Assembly: GCA_030673965.1 (NCBI GenBank) | Contig: JAUTCN010000002.1 | Location: forward strand, 186,001-250,000 | Length of the DNA: 64,000 nt | From: Fusobacterium sp. JB019 | GTDB lineage: Bacteria > Fusobacteriota > Fusobacteriia > Fusobacteriales > Fusobacteriaceae | Direction of reading: 5' to 3' | Shown here: piece after piece, positions 10,477-19,633 of the stretch | Layout: every line of letters starts with the position of its first letter | Numbering within the stretch: the stretch's first letter is position 1 | The notes under the pieces: model-generated | Told to the model about the DNA's origin: nothing | Seen by the model: only the letters and a program-made list of their open reading frames with translations | The model's database searches: none | Program-made: the position numbers and the translations under genes

Positions 10477-11469
10477 ATGAGTGAAACTTATTATTTATTT
10501 TCGGATGGAAGATTGAAAAGAAAAGATAATGTTTTAAGATTAACTACACCAGAGGGACAATACAAGGATATGAAAATAGAAGTAACAAATGAGATTTATA
10601 TTTTTGGAGAAGTTGATTTAAATACCAAATGCTTAAACTATGTGGGACAACTTGGAATAAATTTACACTTTTTTAATTACTATGGTTTTTATACAGGAAG
10701 TTTTTATCCTAAGGAAAGAGCTGTATCAGGAAGACTTTTAGTAAAGCAAGTAAATCATTATGAAGATTCAGATAAAAGAACTATTCTAGCTAAAAAATTA
10801 ATAGAAGGAGCAAGTTTTAACATTAAAAGAAATTTGAGATATTATAACTCTAGAGAAAAAGATTTAGAGGATCCAATTTTTTTAATAAAAAAACTTAGAA
10901 GTGAAATTGATAAATGTAAAGATGTAAAAGAACTTATGGGAATAGAAGGAAATATTAGAAAAGTATATTATAGTACGTGGAATAAAATTGTTAATCAAGA
11001 AATAAATTTTGAAAAAAGAGTTAAAAGGCCACCGGATAATTTAATCAATACTATGATATCATTTATTAATTCTTTAATATATACAACATGTTTAGCTGAA
11101 ATATATAAGACTCAGCTTAATCCAACAATAAGTTATCTTCATGTTCCAGGGGAAAGAAGATTTTCTTTATGCCTAGATCTAGCAGAAATTTTTAAGCCTG
11201 TCCTTGGAGATAGATTGATATTTTCTCTATTAAATAAAAATATTATAACTGAAAAAGATTTTGAAGAAGAATCTAATTTTTACTATATTAAAGAAAAAGG
11301 AAGAAAGAAAATACTTCAGGCATATGATGAAAGACTTAAGATGACAATAAAACACAAAACGTTAAATAGAAATGTGAGCTATAGACATTTGATAAAATTA
11401 GAATGCTATAAGATAATAAAGCATCTGATGGAAGATCAAGAATATATACCTTTTGAAATGTGGTGGTAA
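10477..11469 (+). CDS. cas1: CRISPR integrase Cas1
   Basis: Integrates new spacers at the leader-repeat junction together with Cas2. 330 residues, full length for type I-B Cas1. The N-terminal beta domain opens with YYLFSDGRLKRKDN. Metal-ligand region residues are visible: Glu in MGIEGNIRKVYY (about 145), His in SYLHVPGERR (about 223), and Glu in CLDLAEIFKP (about 238). AGGAGGAG precedes the ATG. It ends two bases before the Cas2 start. Confidence 0.96.
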   Translation: MSETYYLFSDGRLKRKDNVLRLTTPEGQYKDMKIEVTNEIYIFGEVDLNTKCLNYVGQLGINLHFFNYYGFYTGSFYPKERAVSGRLLVKQVNHYEDSDKRTILAKKLIEGASFNIKRNLRYYNSREKDLEDPIFLIKKLRSEIDKCKDVKELMGIEGNIRKVYYSTWNKIVNQEINFEKRVKRPPDNLINTMISFINSLIYTTCLAEIYKTQLNPTISYLHVPGERRFSLCLDLAEIFKPVLGDRLIFSLLNKNIITEKDFEEESNFYYIKEKGRKKILQAYDERLKMTIKHKTLNRNVSYRHLIKLECYKIIKHLMEDQEYIPFEMWW

Positions 11470-11471
11470 TT

Positions 11472-11750
11472 ATGTATGTAATATTAGTTTATGATATAAA
11501 ATTAGATGAAAAGGGAGCAAAAGTTTTAAGAAATGTTTTTAAAATATGTAAAAAATATCTTACTCATATTCAAAATTCTACCTTTGAAGGAGAATTAACA
11601 AAACCTTTACTTGAAAAATTAAGACTTGAATTAAAAGGATATATAAGAGAAGATAGAGATTCTCTTTTAGTTTTTGAAAGTCGTCATGAAAGATTTTTAA
11701 AGAAACATTTCTGGGGAATGAAGGATGATAAAACTTCTAATTTCTTTTAA
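11472..11750 (+). CDS. cas2: CRISPR adaptation protein Cas2
   Basis: Structural dimer that bridges two Cas1 dimers during spacer integration. 92 residues beginning MYVILVYDIKLDEKG, the ferredoxin-like strand typical of Cas2. ATG 11472 lies two bases after the cas1 stop; an in-frame GTG at 11460 inside cas1 is possible but less likely. Last gene of the I-B operon; the leader 2 hairpin starts five bases after the stop and probably terminates it. Confidence 0.95.
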   Translation: MYVILVYDIKLDEKGAKVLRNVFKICKKYLTHIQNSTFEGELTKPLLEKLRLELKGYIREDRDSLLVFESRHERFLKKHFWGMKDDKTSNFF

Positions 11751-11754
11751 ATTC

Positions 11755-11948
11755 AAAAACTGTCGACCTCCGGTAAGGAAGATTTACCTATAGATCGACA
11801 GTTTTTCATAAAGTTAATAAAATAAAAAATTTATAGAAAAACTGAAGAGGCAAATAAGAAAAACTTATAGTAAAATTAATAAAAAATTAGGGGGTCGACA
11901 GAAATGGCTTTCTTATGCTATAATTTTAGGGAGGTTACAAGGGTACCT
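11755..11948 (+). promoter_or_regulatory. CRISPR leader 2 (terminator hairpin plus promoter)
   Basis: Second copy of the shared leader. Hairpin arms 11755-11766 and 11795-11806; the loop of the inner stem reads GGAAGAT rather than GGCAAAT, while both stems are kept, which supports a selected RNA fold. Promoter TCGACA 11895-11900, 18 bases, extended TATAAT 11919-11924. The hairpin doubles as terminator of the cas2 transcript. Confidence 0.85.
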
Positions 11949-12578
11949 AATTTAATCTAACCAATGTGGAATGTAAATATGATAAACCATTTGATAATCT
12001 CAAAGTGTAGGTCAATTTAATCTAACCAATGTGGAATGTAAATGATTCAGGACCATAGTTCCATTTAGAATTAATTGAGATTTTAATCTAACCAATGTGG
12101 AATGTAAATTTTTCTTTTAGTTCATTTATTTTTTCTAATGAACTTACAATTTTAATCTAACCAATGTGGAATGTAAATTCTTTCTTCTGTGACTTTCTTT
12201 TCCACTTCCCCAGTATTTTAATCTAACCAATGTGGAATGTAAATATATATTTCTATATCTATAGAATATAATTCTTTAAATTTTAATCTAACCAATGTGG
12301 AATGTAAATGTTTCTGTATCAAATGCTATATAATCTTTCATTTGTTCAATTTAATCTAACCAATGTGGAATGTAAATCTTTGAGTTTTTATGTTACACAA
12401 CTTCTTTAAATTATTTTAATCTAACCAATGTGGAATGTAAATTTTTCTAATAAATTTTCTATTCTTTTCATTCTAAATCCATTTTAATCTAACCAATGTG
12501 GAATGTAAATGGCTATAAAATATTTAACCAATAAAAATATAACCTATGATTTTAATCTAACCAATGTGGAATATAAAA
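11949..12578 (+). CRISPR. CRISPR array 2, 10 repeats, 9 spacers
   Basis: Same 30-base repeat as array 1, second base T or A. Repeats start at 11949, 12014, 12080, 12149, 12215, 12280, 12348, 12413, 12481 and 12549; spacers are 35-39 bases. The last repeat is decayed at its 3' end (ATATAAAA), which marks the leader-distal side and confirms + orientation. Confidence 0.98.
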
Positions 12579-12604
12579 AGGCAAGTTTTTAAGCTTGCCT
12601 TTTT
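12575..12604 (+). terminator. array 2 terminator
   Basis: Eleven-base-pair perfect stem (12575-12585 with 12594-12604), eight-base loop, T run. It partly uses the decayed 3' end of the last repeat. A possible promoter for the next operon follows: TTGAAT 12620-12625, 16 bases, TATATT 12642-12647. Confidence 0.88.
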
Positions 12605-12781
12605 AATATGAATTTAATTTTGAATTTTTGAAATTTTATGGTATATTTAAGTGTAAGTTTTTGATAAATGAGCATTTAAAAACAGATGTTATATAAAAAA
12701 TTTAAAAAAGATTAATTTTCTTTTTTAAAAAACTTTTAAATTTTGATAATCAAAAAATAAGAGAATCAAGAAAGGTTGAGC

Positions 12782-14503
12782 ATGAAAGATAAAAAAATAT
12801 ATAGTTATCATACTTTTATGTTTCCATTTAGTATAGAATTCGATACTGATAAAAGTAGTGATGATTTTTTAAGTAGAATACATAATTTAATTAAAGATGA
12901 AAACTGGAAGTATGAGGAATTTAAAGTAAATGGTTTTAATGGCGAAATTCCAAATTATAATGAATGGGTATATTTTTATAAACCTGTTCAAAAATTATTA
13001 TATAATCAAAAAAATCTTAAAGATTTAACTAAAAAAGAATTGAAGGAAAAATTAAAAAATGAATTAAGTTTATATTATTCTTATGAAGGTTTTGATGAAA
13101 ATAAAGAAAATATTTATACTATACTTATTAGAAAAAAAGATAAAAAATTAAAAATAGATAGTTTAAAAATATATAATTTAAAAATTGTAGGAATATCTCT
13201 TAGAATATTTAGAACTGGTGTTGGAATATTATCTTTTAATTTAGAAAATTATAACTATAGTGACTTAAAAGATATAAATTTGATTAATGATTATGGGAGA
13301 AGAATTTATCCTCAGTATATAAGTGAATCTGAAGATTGTAGAGAAAAAATTTCTTTAGAAAAAGTCAAAAATAGTTTTTTAGCAGATAAAATTAAAATTA
13401 AGGTTGATAAAAAAAATAGAGAGTATTCGGAAAATTTTGAATCATGGGACTATAAAAATAAAAAAATATCAAAAGTTATATTGGATATTTTAGGAAAAAA
13501 ATTTCAATTGAAAAAAGAAAAAAAAGATAATGAAAGTATTGAAATAGAAACAATTATAGATGATAGAATGTTTACTATTTGTTGGACAGGAAATAATTAT
13601 TATTCAAAAGAATTTTCGACTATAAGAAATAACGACTATAGTTACTGTAACAATCAAGAATGGGAACAATATATTTTTATAGATGGAAATGGCAGTACAT
13701 GTCAAAGTAAAAATATGTTGAAAGAACTTTTGAAGAAGAGTACTTATGAAAGATGGATAGATTACGGGACACTTTATGGAATTAGTAGATATTCATTTGT
13801 TTTATTAACATCTGATTATGAAACTTTAAAAGAAAATCATGCATTATATTTGACAGAGCACATTAGAACTATGTATTATCAATTAAATGTAATTTGTTTA
13901 ATGCAAAGAGCAACTATCCTTAATTTTAAAAAGAGAATATCAGAATTTTTAGAAGATAATGGAAGAGATTATAAAAAAATTCAGATAATTCAAAAAGATT
14001 ATTTGAAATTTGTAAATGCTATGTGTTTTAGAGAAATTACAGCTCAAGAACAAGGAATAGAGTTATATAATATGTCAAAAGAAATTATGGAAATAGATCA
14101 ATCTCTAAGAGAGCTAGAAAGCGAAATATCAGAATTAAATAATTTTTATGCTTTGAAAAAATCAGAAGAAGATAACGAAAGAGAAAGAAAAAAATCAGAA
14201 GAAGAAAAAAGGAAAGAAAAAAGAATTAATTATTTAACAGTAATTGGTGGATCATTAGTCTTGCCTAGTTTTTCTATAGGAATAATTAGTTTAGACAAAT
14301 ATAAGAACATATTAAATATTTATCCGTTTAGTATTTTTAACGGGTTATTAGGAGGAATTCTTTTTATAATAATTCCACTTTTATTTTATCTTATATTTAT
14401 TAACAATTATATAAGCAAAGATCTTGAAAAAAAAGAAGTTGAAAAAGTTTCAATGTTTACTTTTATATTTATAGTGATTATTTATTTAATTATAGTAGCA
14501 TAA
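12782..14503 (+). CDS. CorA-like membrane protein of the type III CRISPR locus
   Basis: 573 residues. A large N-terminal soluble part (to about 400) with no motif I recognise; then a long helical region, ending in a very charged coiled coil rich in Glu/Lys/Arg (about 440-480); then hydrophobic segments near 484-503, 519-541 and 557-572. This is CorA-like topology, without the GMN signature of Mg channels. Some type III-B loci (Bacteroides kind) encode a CorA-family effector opened by SAM-AMP made by Cas10, and placement as the first gene of the cmr operon fits that role: a membrane channel that stops growth on infection. Three rather than two hydrophobic segments is unusual. ATG 12782 is six bases after AAAGG; TTG 12776 abuts it and is rejected. 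Confidence 0.7.
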   Translation: MKDKKIYSYHTFMFPFSIEFDTDKSSDDFLSRIHNLIKDENWKYEEFKVNGFNGEIPNYNEWVYFYKPVQKLLYNQKNLKDLTKKELKEKLKNELSLYYSYEGFDENKENIYTILIRKKDKKLKIDSLKIYNLKIVGISLRIFRTGVGILSFNLENYNYSDLKDINLINDYGRRIYPQYISESEDCREKISLEKVKNSFLADKIKIKVDKKNREYSENFESWDYKNKKISKVILDILGKKFQLKKEKKDNESIEIETIIDDRMFTICWTGNNYYSKEFSTIRNNDYSYCNNQEWEQYIFIDGNGSTCQSKNMLKELLKKSTYERWIDYGTLYGISRYSFVLLTSDYETLKENHALYLTEHIRTMYYQLNVICLMQRATILNFKKRISEFLEDNGRDYKKIQIIQKDYLKFVNAMCFREITAQEQGIELYNMSKEIMEIDQSLRELESEISELNNFYALKKSEEDNERERKKSEEEKRKEKRINYLTVIGGSLVLPSFSIGIISLDKYKNILNIYPFSIFNGLLGGILFIIIPLLFYLIFINNYISKDLEKKEVEKVSMFTFIFIVIIYLIIVA

Positions 14504-14517
14504 AAAGGAGGCAAGAA

Positions 14518-15804
14518 TTGGCAAAGTTAGAAGTTACATTAAAGCAGCACACACCGTTAATTCATTTTGAAAGTGATATTGAAGGAGCAACGCTTAGAGC
14601 AACAGAATTAAAATCTAAGTTAGATAAGTTTTTAATAGAACATTTTCAAAAGGAAAGTATTGATTATAGTAATTATTTAATAAAAGGACAAAAGAAATCT
14701 TTTAATTATAAGGTGAAAATTAAAAATGTGAAAAATTATGATAAAGAAGATATAGAAAAAAATAAAATTAAAAATGGAAAAATTGAATATAAAAGAAGTG
14801 GACAGCCTAAAAAAATAAATTTTCCACTATTTTTTGCAAATCTTGGAGAAGAAAATAAAGATAAGTTTTTTTCTTATTGCGACAATTTAGAGGTGGAATT
14901 TTTTTCATTTAAAAAAGAAGTTATAGAAAAAATAAGAGATCTTTTACCAGAATTTTTATTTTTAAATAATTTTGGAACAAGACAAAGTAAAGGCTTTGGA
15001 AGCTTTTTTATAAATGATGAATTAATTTATAAATTAAATCAAGAAAATAAAAAATATGAAGAAAATGTAATGAAAAAATTAAAAGAATCTTATCCCTATT
15101 TTGAAGTGAAAACCGATAAAGAAGGTATTGAAGTTTATAAAAATTATAAAAAATTATTTTATAAAATAGAATTGTTTTATAAATCTTTAAGAAGTGGAAT
15201 CAATCAAGTTAAAAATGGTGAAAGTGTTTTTTATTTTAAATCTTTAATATTTTTGTATGCAAAAGATAAAAATATACAGTGGGATAAAAAAAGTATAAAA
15301 GAGGCATATTTTTCTAAAAATTTAAAAAAAGAACAAACTAAGCATAAAGGAAATAAAGAATTAGAAAAATATTTGATCAAAGATTTATTGGGACTATCAA
15401 AAGAAGAAAGTTGGATGACATATAATGGTAACATAACTAAAGAGAACAATTGTAGTGACAAAAAAAAATCTATTGATAGATTTCAGTCTCCAATTTTTTT
15501 TAAGCCTATTAGGGCAAAAAATGAAAATAAATTTCAAGTATTCTTTAAAGGAAATAATAATTCTCAAATTTTGGACAAAGAATTTATTATAAAAAATAAT
15601 GGAGTTGGAAATTTGAAGTTATCTACACCTAAAAAATTTGATATTAATGATTTTTTTAAATGTATTTTTGAAAAAAATATATTTGATGAAGGTGAAGATA
15701 AATATGTTGAAAAAAAATTTCAAAATAGATCAGAATTTAAAGAACTGAGAGAAATATATGAAAAAATAAGAAATAAAAAGTATAAAAGATTGGGTGATAA
15801 ATAA
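14518..15804 (+). CDS. cmr1: type III-B RAMP protein Cmr1
   Basis: Cas7-like subunit capping the 3' end of the type III-B effector. 428 residues; the N-terminal strand EVTLKQHTPLIHF and an EGATLRATELK helix fit Cmr1, and GTRQSKGFGSF near residues 153-163 is a RAMP glycine-rich loop. The start is TTG at 14518, six bases after AAAAGGAGG; no suitable ATG is nearby. It lies 14 bases after the CorA-like gene and its stop overlaps the cmr2 start by one base. Confidence 0.85.
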   Translation: MAKLEVTLKQHTPLIHFESDIEGATLRATELKSKLDKFLIEHFQKESIDYSNYLIKGQKKSFNYKVKIKNVKNYDKEDIEKNKIKNGKIEYKRSGQPKKINFPLFFANLGEENKDKFFSYCDNLEVEFFSFKKEVIEKIRDLLPEFLFLNNFGTRQSKGFGSFFINDELIYKLNQENKKYEENVMKKLKESYPYFEVKTDKEGIEVYKNYKKLFYKIELFYKSLRSGINQVKNGESVFYFKSLIFLYAKDKNIQWDKKSIKEAYFSKNLKKEQTKHKGNKELEKYLIKDLLGLSKEESWMTYNGNITKENNCSDKKKSIDRFQSPIFFKPIRAKNENKFQVFFKGNNNSQILDKEFIIKNNGVGNLKLSTPKKFDINDFFKCIFEKNIFDEGEDKYVEKKFQNRSEFKELREIYEKIRNKKYKRLGDK

Positions 15805-17330
15805 TGACTAAATATATAGGGGCAACAATAGGTCCAATTTTTGCTACATTGATGGAAGCTAAAACAACAAAAGAGATGTGGGGATCAAGTTATTTATTTT
15901 CTTATATTATGAAAAAAATAATAGAAGAGATAAAAGAAAAAGAATTTTTGATTCCATATAAAGGGACTGAATATTTAAAAAAAGAAAATCAAGCAGGATT
16001 ATATCATGACAGATTTATAATAAAATTAAATAGTGAAGAAGATTTTGATGATATTATAAAAGCTAAAGAAAAAATATTTGAAAATTTAGCCGAAGCTATT
16101 AGTGAAGAAAATATTGTAGAATATTTAAATAAGTATATTAAATTTAATATAGTAGAAGTAGATGTTAAGGAAGATGAAAATCCAATATTTAAAGTTTCTA
16201 ACTATTTAGATGTTTTAGAACTACAACCTCAATTGTGTACAAATAAATTAAAACAAGATTATATAATGAACTATTTTAATGAAAAAGAAAATAATATATT
16301 TACTGAAGATGCTTTTGGTGAAGAAAAAGATAAATTTAAAATTAAAAGCCTTCCTGAAATAGCTATAAAAGCCATTTTAGATAATGAAAATATTAAATTA
16401 GAAGAAAAAAACAAGATAGAAAAAAACTTTGAAAATCATGTAGAAAATGATGACGACGAAGCATATAAAATTTTAAGTAAATATAAAGATATATTTAGAA
16501 AACATCATAAATATTATGCAACAATTAGATGTGATGGTGATAATATTGGAAAAATAATTAGAACTATTTCAAAAAATAAATATCAAGATTTTTCAGAAAA
16601 TTTATTTAAGTTTTCTGAAAACAATGTAAAGTTAATCAATACTTATGGAGGATTAACTATATATGCTGGAGGGGATGATTTATTATTGTTTGCTCCAATT
16701 ATTAATGGTGAAAAAAATATATTTACTTTAATTGAAGAAATATCAGATAATTTTCAAAAAACTATAAAACGTGAATATGATGAAATTTTAAAAGAAGAAG
16801 AAAGACCTACTTTATCTTTTGGTGTAGACATAAGATACTATAAAGATTCAATGTCTAAATCAATTTCTGAATCAGCTAATATGTTATTTGTAAAAGCTAA
16901 AAAATATGAAGGAAAATATAAAGAAAGTAATGCCAAAAAAAAAGAAAATGAAAAAAAAGATTATGAGAAAAATGCAATAGGAATTAAAGTAAATAAACAT
17001 AGCGGAAGTGAAATTGAATTTGTAGTAAGCAAAGAAAAAGGGTCTTTTTATACAGAATTAAAAAATATGTTAAATATAAATTATGAAAATAACCTTTTAA
17101 AAAGTATGATATATACATTAGAAGAACAAATTATACTTTTGGAACAAATTATAAATAATGAAGAAAAAATAGAGGAATTTTTTAATAATAAATTTAAAAA
17201 AGAATGTCATGAAAATTTGGATAAGATTAAAGATTTATTTAAAACATGCAAAAAAGATGAAGATATAAAAACTAGTATAAATATTTTGAAATTTATGGCA
17301 TTTTTAAGTGAGAAAGGAGGAGAAGAATAG
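15804..17330 (+). CDS. cmr2: type III-B Cas10 (Cmr2), HD-less, GGDD intact
   Basis: Large subunit and nucleotide cyclase of the Cmr complex; on target RNA binding it makes a signal molecule (cyclic oligoadenylate or, in CorA-linked systems, SAM-AMP). 508 residues. The N-terminus starts directly with the Cmr2 segment around MWGSSYLFSYIM (25-36) and has no HD nuclease domain, so it should not cut DNA. Palm motifs are intact: CDGDNIG (243-249) and YAGGDDLL (287-294). TAATG overlap with cmr1 and TAGTG overlap with cmr3 imply tight coupling. A Lys/Glu-rich linker lies near 370-395. Confidence 0.95.
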   Translation: MTKYIGATIGPIFATLMEAKTTKEMWGSSYLFSYIMKKIIEEIKEKEFLIPYKGTEYLKKENQAGLYHDRFIIKLNSEEDFDDIIKAKEKIFENLAEAISEENIVEYLNKYIKFNIVEVDVKEDENPIFKVSNYLDVLELQPQLCTNKLKQDYIMNYFNEKENNIFTEDAFGEEKDKFKIKSLPEIAIKAILDNENIKLEEKNKIEKNFENHVENDDDEAYKILSKYKDIFRKHHKYYATIRCDGDNIGKIIRTISKNKYQDFSENLFKFSENNVKLINTYGGLTIYAGGDDLLLFAPIINGEKNIFTLIEEISDNFQKTIKREYDEILKEEERPTLSFGVDIRYYKDSMSKSISESANMLFVKAKKYEGKYKESNAKKKENEKKDYEKNAIGIKVNKHSGSEIEFVVSKEKGSFYTELKNMLNINYENNLLKSMIYTLEEQIILLEQIINNEEKIEEFFNNKFKKECHENLDKIKDLFKTCKKDEDIKTSINILKFMAFLSEKGGEE

Positions 17331-18409
17331 TGAAATATTTAGTTAGATTAAAACCTTTAGATTCATTTTTCTTTTCTGGCAAAAATACTTTTAGATTTAG
17401 AAATGGAGAAAAAAGAAAAGAAGCAAACCACTATATTGAATCTGAATATTATCCTCAGCAAACGACTTTATTAGGAGTAATAAGAAAGGAACTTCTTATA
17501 AAAAAAGGATGGTTTAGAGAAAATAGGAATGATTATGCAAAAGATATTAGAGATAAAAAATTAAATTCATCTAAATTATATAGCTTAGTTGGAAAAGGAA
17601 GTTTTAATGCTAAAGGAAAAAATGATTTTGGTGTAATAAAAAACATATCTCCTTTATTTTTATATAATGATGGGAAATTATATAAAGAAAATTCATTAAA
17701 GGAACAATTAGGGAAGAAAAAATATGATAATTTTAAAGATAAAAATATAAAATTTAAAGTTAGTGATAAAACTGCTAGAGTTTACTTAGGAAACCAAAAA
17801 AAAGAAGGAACTTTTTTATTAGAAGAATATGACCAAAAAGAAGAAGGAGTAAAAGAAGTAGTTTCTATAAAAAATTCAGGTGAAAAAATAAAATTATCAA
17901 CTATCTTTAAAGATGATTTAAGAGTAGGAATAGATGTAAATAAGAAAGAAGCTTTTTATAAACAAAAATTTTTAAGATTAGAAAAAAACTGGGAATTTTC
18001 TTTTATATTAGATTTGTCAGAAGAAATTTTTGATAGCAATTATGAAAACATAGTTTATATAGGAGCTGAAAGTAAACCTTTTAAAATGAGCATAGAAAAG
18101 ACAGAAGAATCTTTAAATGATTTCTTGCCTGATAAGGGAGAAATAGAATTATTAAGTGATAGCATAATAAAACAAGAAGATTATAATACAATAGTTGAAA
18201 ATTCATATTTTATTTTAGGTGAATTTAAATATTTCAAAAATTTTAGAGTGGAAGATGGAAAATATCAAAAATCTAATCCTATGTTGATATTAAAAAAAGG
18301 TTCAATTATTTTCTATAAAAAAGATAAAAGTAAAATTATAAAGGAAAAATTAGAAAATAAAGAATATAAAAAAATAGGATATAACTATATTATAGGGGGA
18401 GAGGAATAA
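17330..18409 (+). CDS. cmr3: type III-B RAMP protein Cmr3
   Basis: Cas5-like subunit binding the crRNA 5' handle beside Cas10. 359 residues; the N-terminus reads LVRLKPLDSFFFSGKNTFRF, then YPQQTTLLGVIRKELL (about 42-57), both typical of Cmr3. It starts at GTG 17330, overlapping the cmr2 stop by one base (TAGTG), with GGAGGAG just upstream. Its stop overlaps the cmr4 ATG. Confidence 0.9.
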   Translation: MKYLVRLKPLDSFFFSGKNTFRFRNGEKRKEANHYIESEYYPQQTTLLGVIRKELLIKKGWFRENRNDYAKDIRDKKLNSSKLYSLVGKGSFNAKGKNDFGVIKNISPLFLYNDGKLYKENSLKEQLGKKKYDNFKDKNIKFKVSDKTARVYLGNQKKEGTFLLEEYDQKEEGVKEVVSIKNSGEKIKLSTIFKDDLRVGIDVNKKEAFYKQKFLRLEKNWEFSFILDLSEEIFDSNYENIVYIGAESKPFKMSIEKTEESLNDFLPDKGEIELLSDSIIKQEDYNTIVENSYFILGEFKYFKNFRVEDGKYQKSNPMLILKKGSIIFYKKDKSKIIKEKLENKEYKKIGYNYIIGGEE

Positions 18410-19239
18410 TGAGTACTGAAATGAATAGAGATTTATATATAATAGAATGTGTAACAAATTTACATGTGGGTAGTGGCGATAATGATTTTGGACTTATAGA
18501 TAATAGAGTACAAAGAGATGTAATAACTGGTTATCCTACTATTAATGCTTCTAGTTTAAAAGGAGCTTTTGCAAGTCACTTTAATAATGAAAAAGATAAA
18601 AAAAGAACAAAAGAAGGGGAAGCTATATTTGGAAGAGGGAATGATACTAAAAAAGATGAAGATAAAAACTTTATAGGTCAAGGAAAATATAAATTTTTTC
18701 CAGCTAACTTACTTGCAATCCCTGTAAGAAGTTCAAGTAGACCTTACTATCTAGTTACTTCAGATCAAATTATAGAAGATTATAATGAAATACATACTTT
18801 ATTTAAAGGTGAAGAGTCTAATTTAAAATCAAATAAAGATAATAAAAAAGAAAATTTAGATTTAGAGGGTGAAGAAGTAAAAGCAGAGAAAATAAATTTT
18901 AGAGAGAAAGATATATATGTAATAGAAGATAAAGAATTTTCTAAGATTGTTGAAAATCTACCTGTAATAGCTAGAAATCATCTTGATAATGGAGAAAGCA
19001 AAAACTTATGGTATGAAGAAATAGTTCCAAGAAAATCAATTTTTTACTTTGGTATTGACAAAGGAGTAGCTGAGGAAGGAACAAAATATGAGGAAGATTT
19101 TAATAACGAAATATTATTTGAATATAAAGACAGTGAAGGAAATAAAAAAGGGGAGAAAAATATAATCCATATAGGGGGAAATGTAACTGTAGGATTTGGA
19201 GCTTGTAAAATAATGAAATTAGGTGATATTAATGATTAA
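18409..19239 (+). CDS. cmr4: type III-B backbone RNase Cmr4
   Basis: Cas7-like backbone subunit that cleaves target RNA every six bases. 276 residues: NLHVGSGDNDFG near 18-29, then NRVQRDVITGYPTINASSLKGAF, the Cmr4 signature with the catalytic Asp region; the C-terminal glycine-rich loop is NVTVGFGACK. TAATG overlap with cmr3. The 3' end carries AGGTGATATTAATGA, which serves as ribosome site and start for cmr5. Confidence 0.93.
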   Translation: MSTEMNRDLYIIECVTNLHVGSGDNDFGLIDNRVQRDVITGYPTINASSLKGAFASHFNNEKDKKRTKEGEAIFGRGNDTKKDEDKNFIGQGKYKFFPANLLAIPVRSSSRPYYLVTSDQIIEDYNEIHTLFKGEESNLKSNKDNKKENLDLEGEEVKAEKINFREKDIYVIEDKEFSKIVENLPVIARNHLDNGESKNLWYEEIVPRKSIFYFGIDKGVAEEGTKYEEDFNNEILFEYKDSEGNKKGEKNIIHIGGNVTVGFGACKIMKLGDIND

Positions 19240-19633
19240 TAAAAAGAAAGTAGAAGAATATATACCTAAGGTAATAAAATTAATAGAAGAAGAATTTAAA
19301 GATAGTAATAAAGGATTGCCGAAAGAATTAACAGGATATATAACAAGTTTTGGAGCAGCAATAATTCAAAGTGGTTTGATACCTGCTGTAGCTTTTTATG
19401 AAAGAGAAGAGTCAAATGGTAGTGATGAAACATCTAAAAATAGAAAAAAATTAATGAGAATAATAGGGAAATTATTATATGAAGATTTCAAACAAGATAA
19501 TTTGTTATTAGAAAAATTAATTGATGAGCATAACAAAATAAAAAAAGATGATATAATTAATGCTTCAGTAGCTATAAAATTAGTGATAAGATTATATAAA
19601 AAACTTGATGAAACAGGTGATATTAATGAATGA
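19232..19633 (+). CDS. cmr5: type III-B small subunit Cmr5
   Basis: Small helical subunit stacking along the complex. 133 residues, all-helical, with ELTGYITSFGAAIIQSGLIP (about 33-52), a hallmark of Cmr5. ATG 19232 uses AGGTG at 19221-19225 inside cmr4; an in-frame GTG at 19223 lies within that site and is rejected. It overlaps cmr4 by eight bases and cmr6 by eight bases, with nearly the same junction sequence at both ends. Confidence 0.9.
   Translation: MINKKKVEEYIPKVIKLIEEEFKDSNKGLPKELTGYITSFGAAIIQSGLIPAVAFYEREESNGSDETSKNRKKLMRIIGKLLYEDFKQDNLLLEKLIDEHNKIKKDDIINASVAIKLVIRLYKKLDETGDINE

Noticed and set aside
12776-14503. Annotating the type III CorA-like protein as a magnesium transporter
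   Set aside because: It lacks the GMN signature, has a different N-terminal half and sits in the cmr operon; the real CorA is at 36351-37325.
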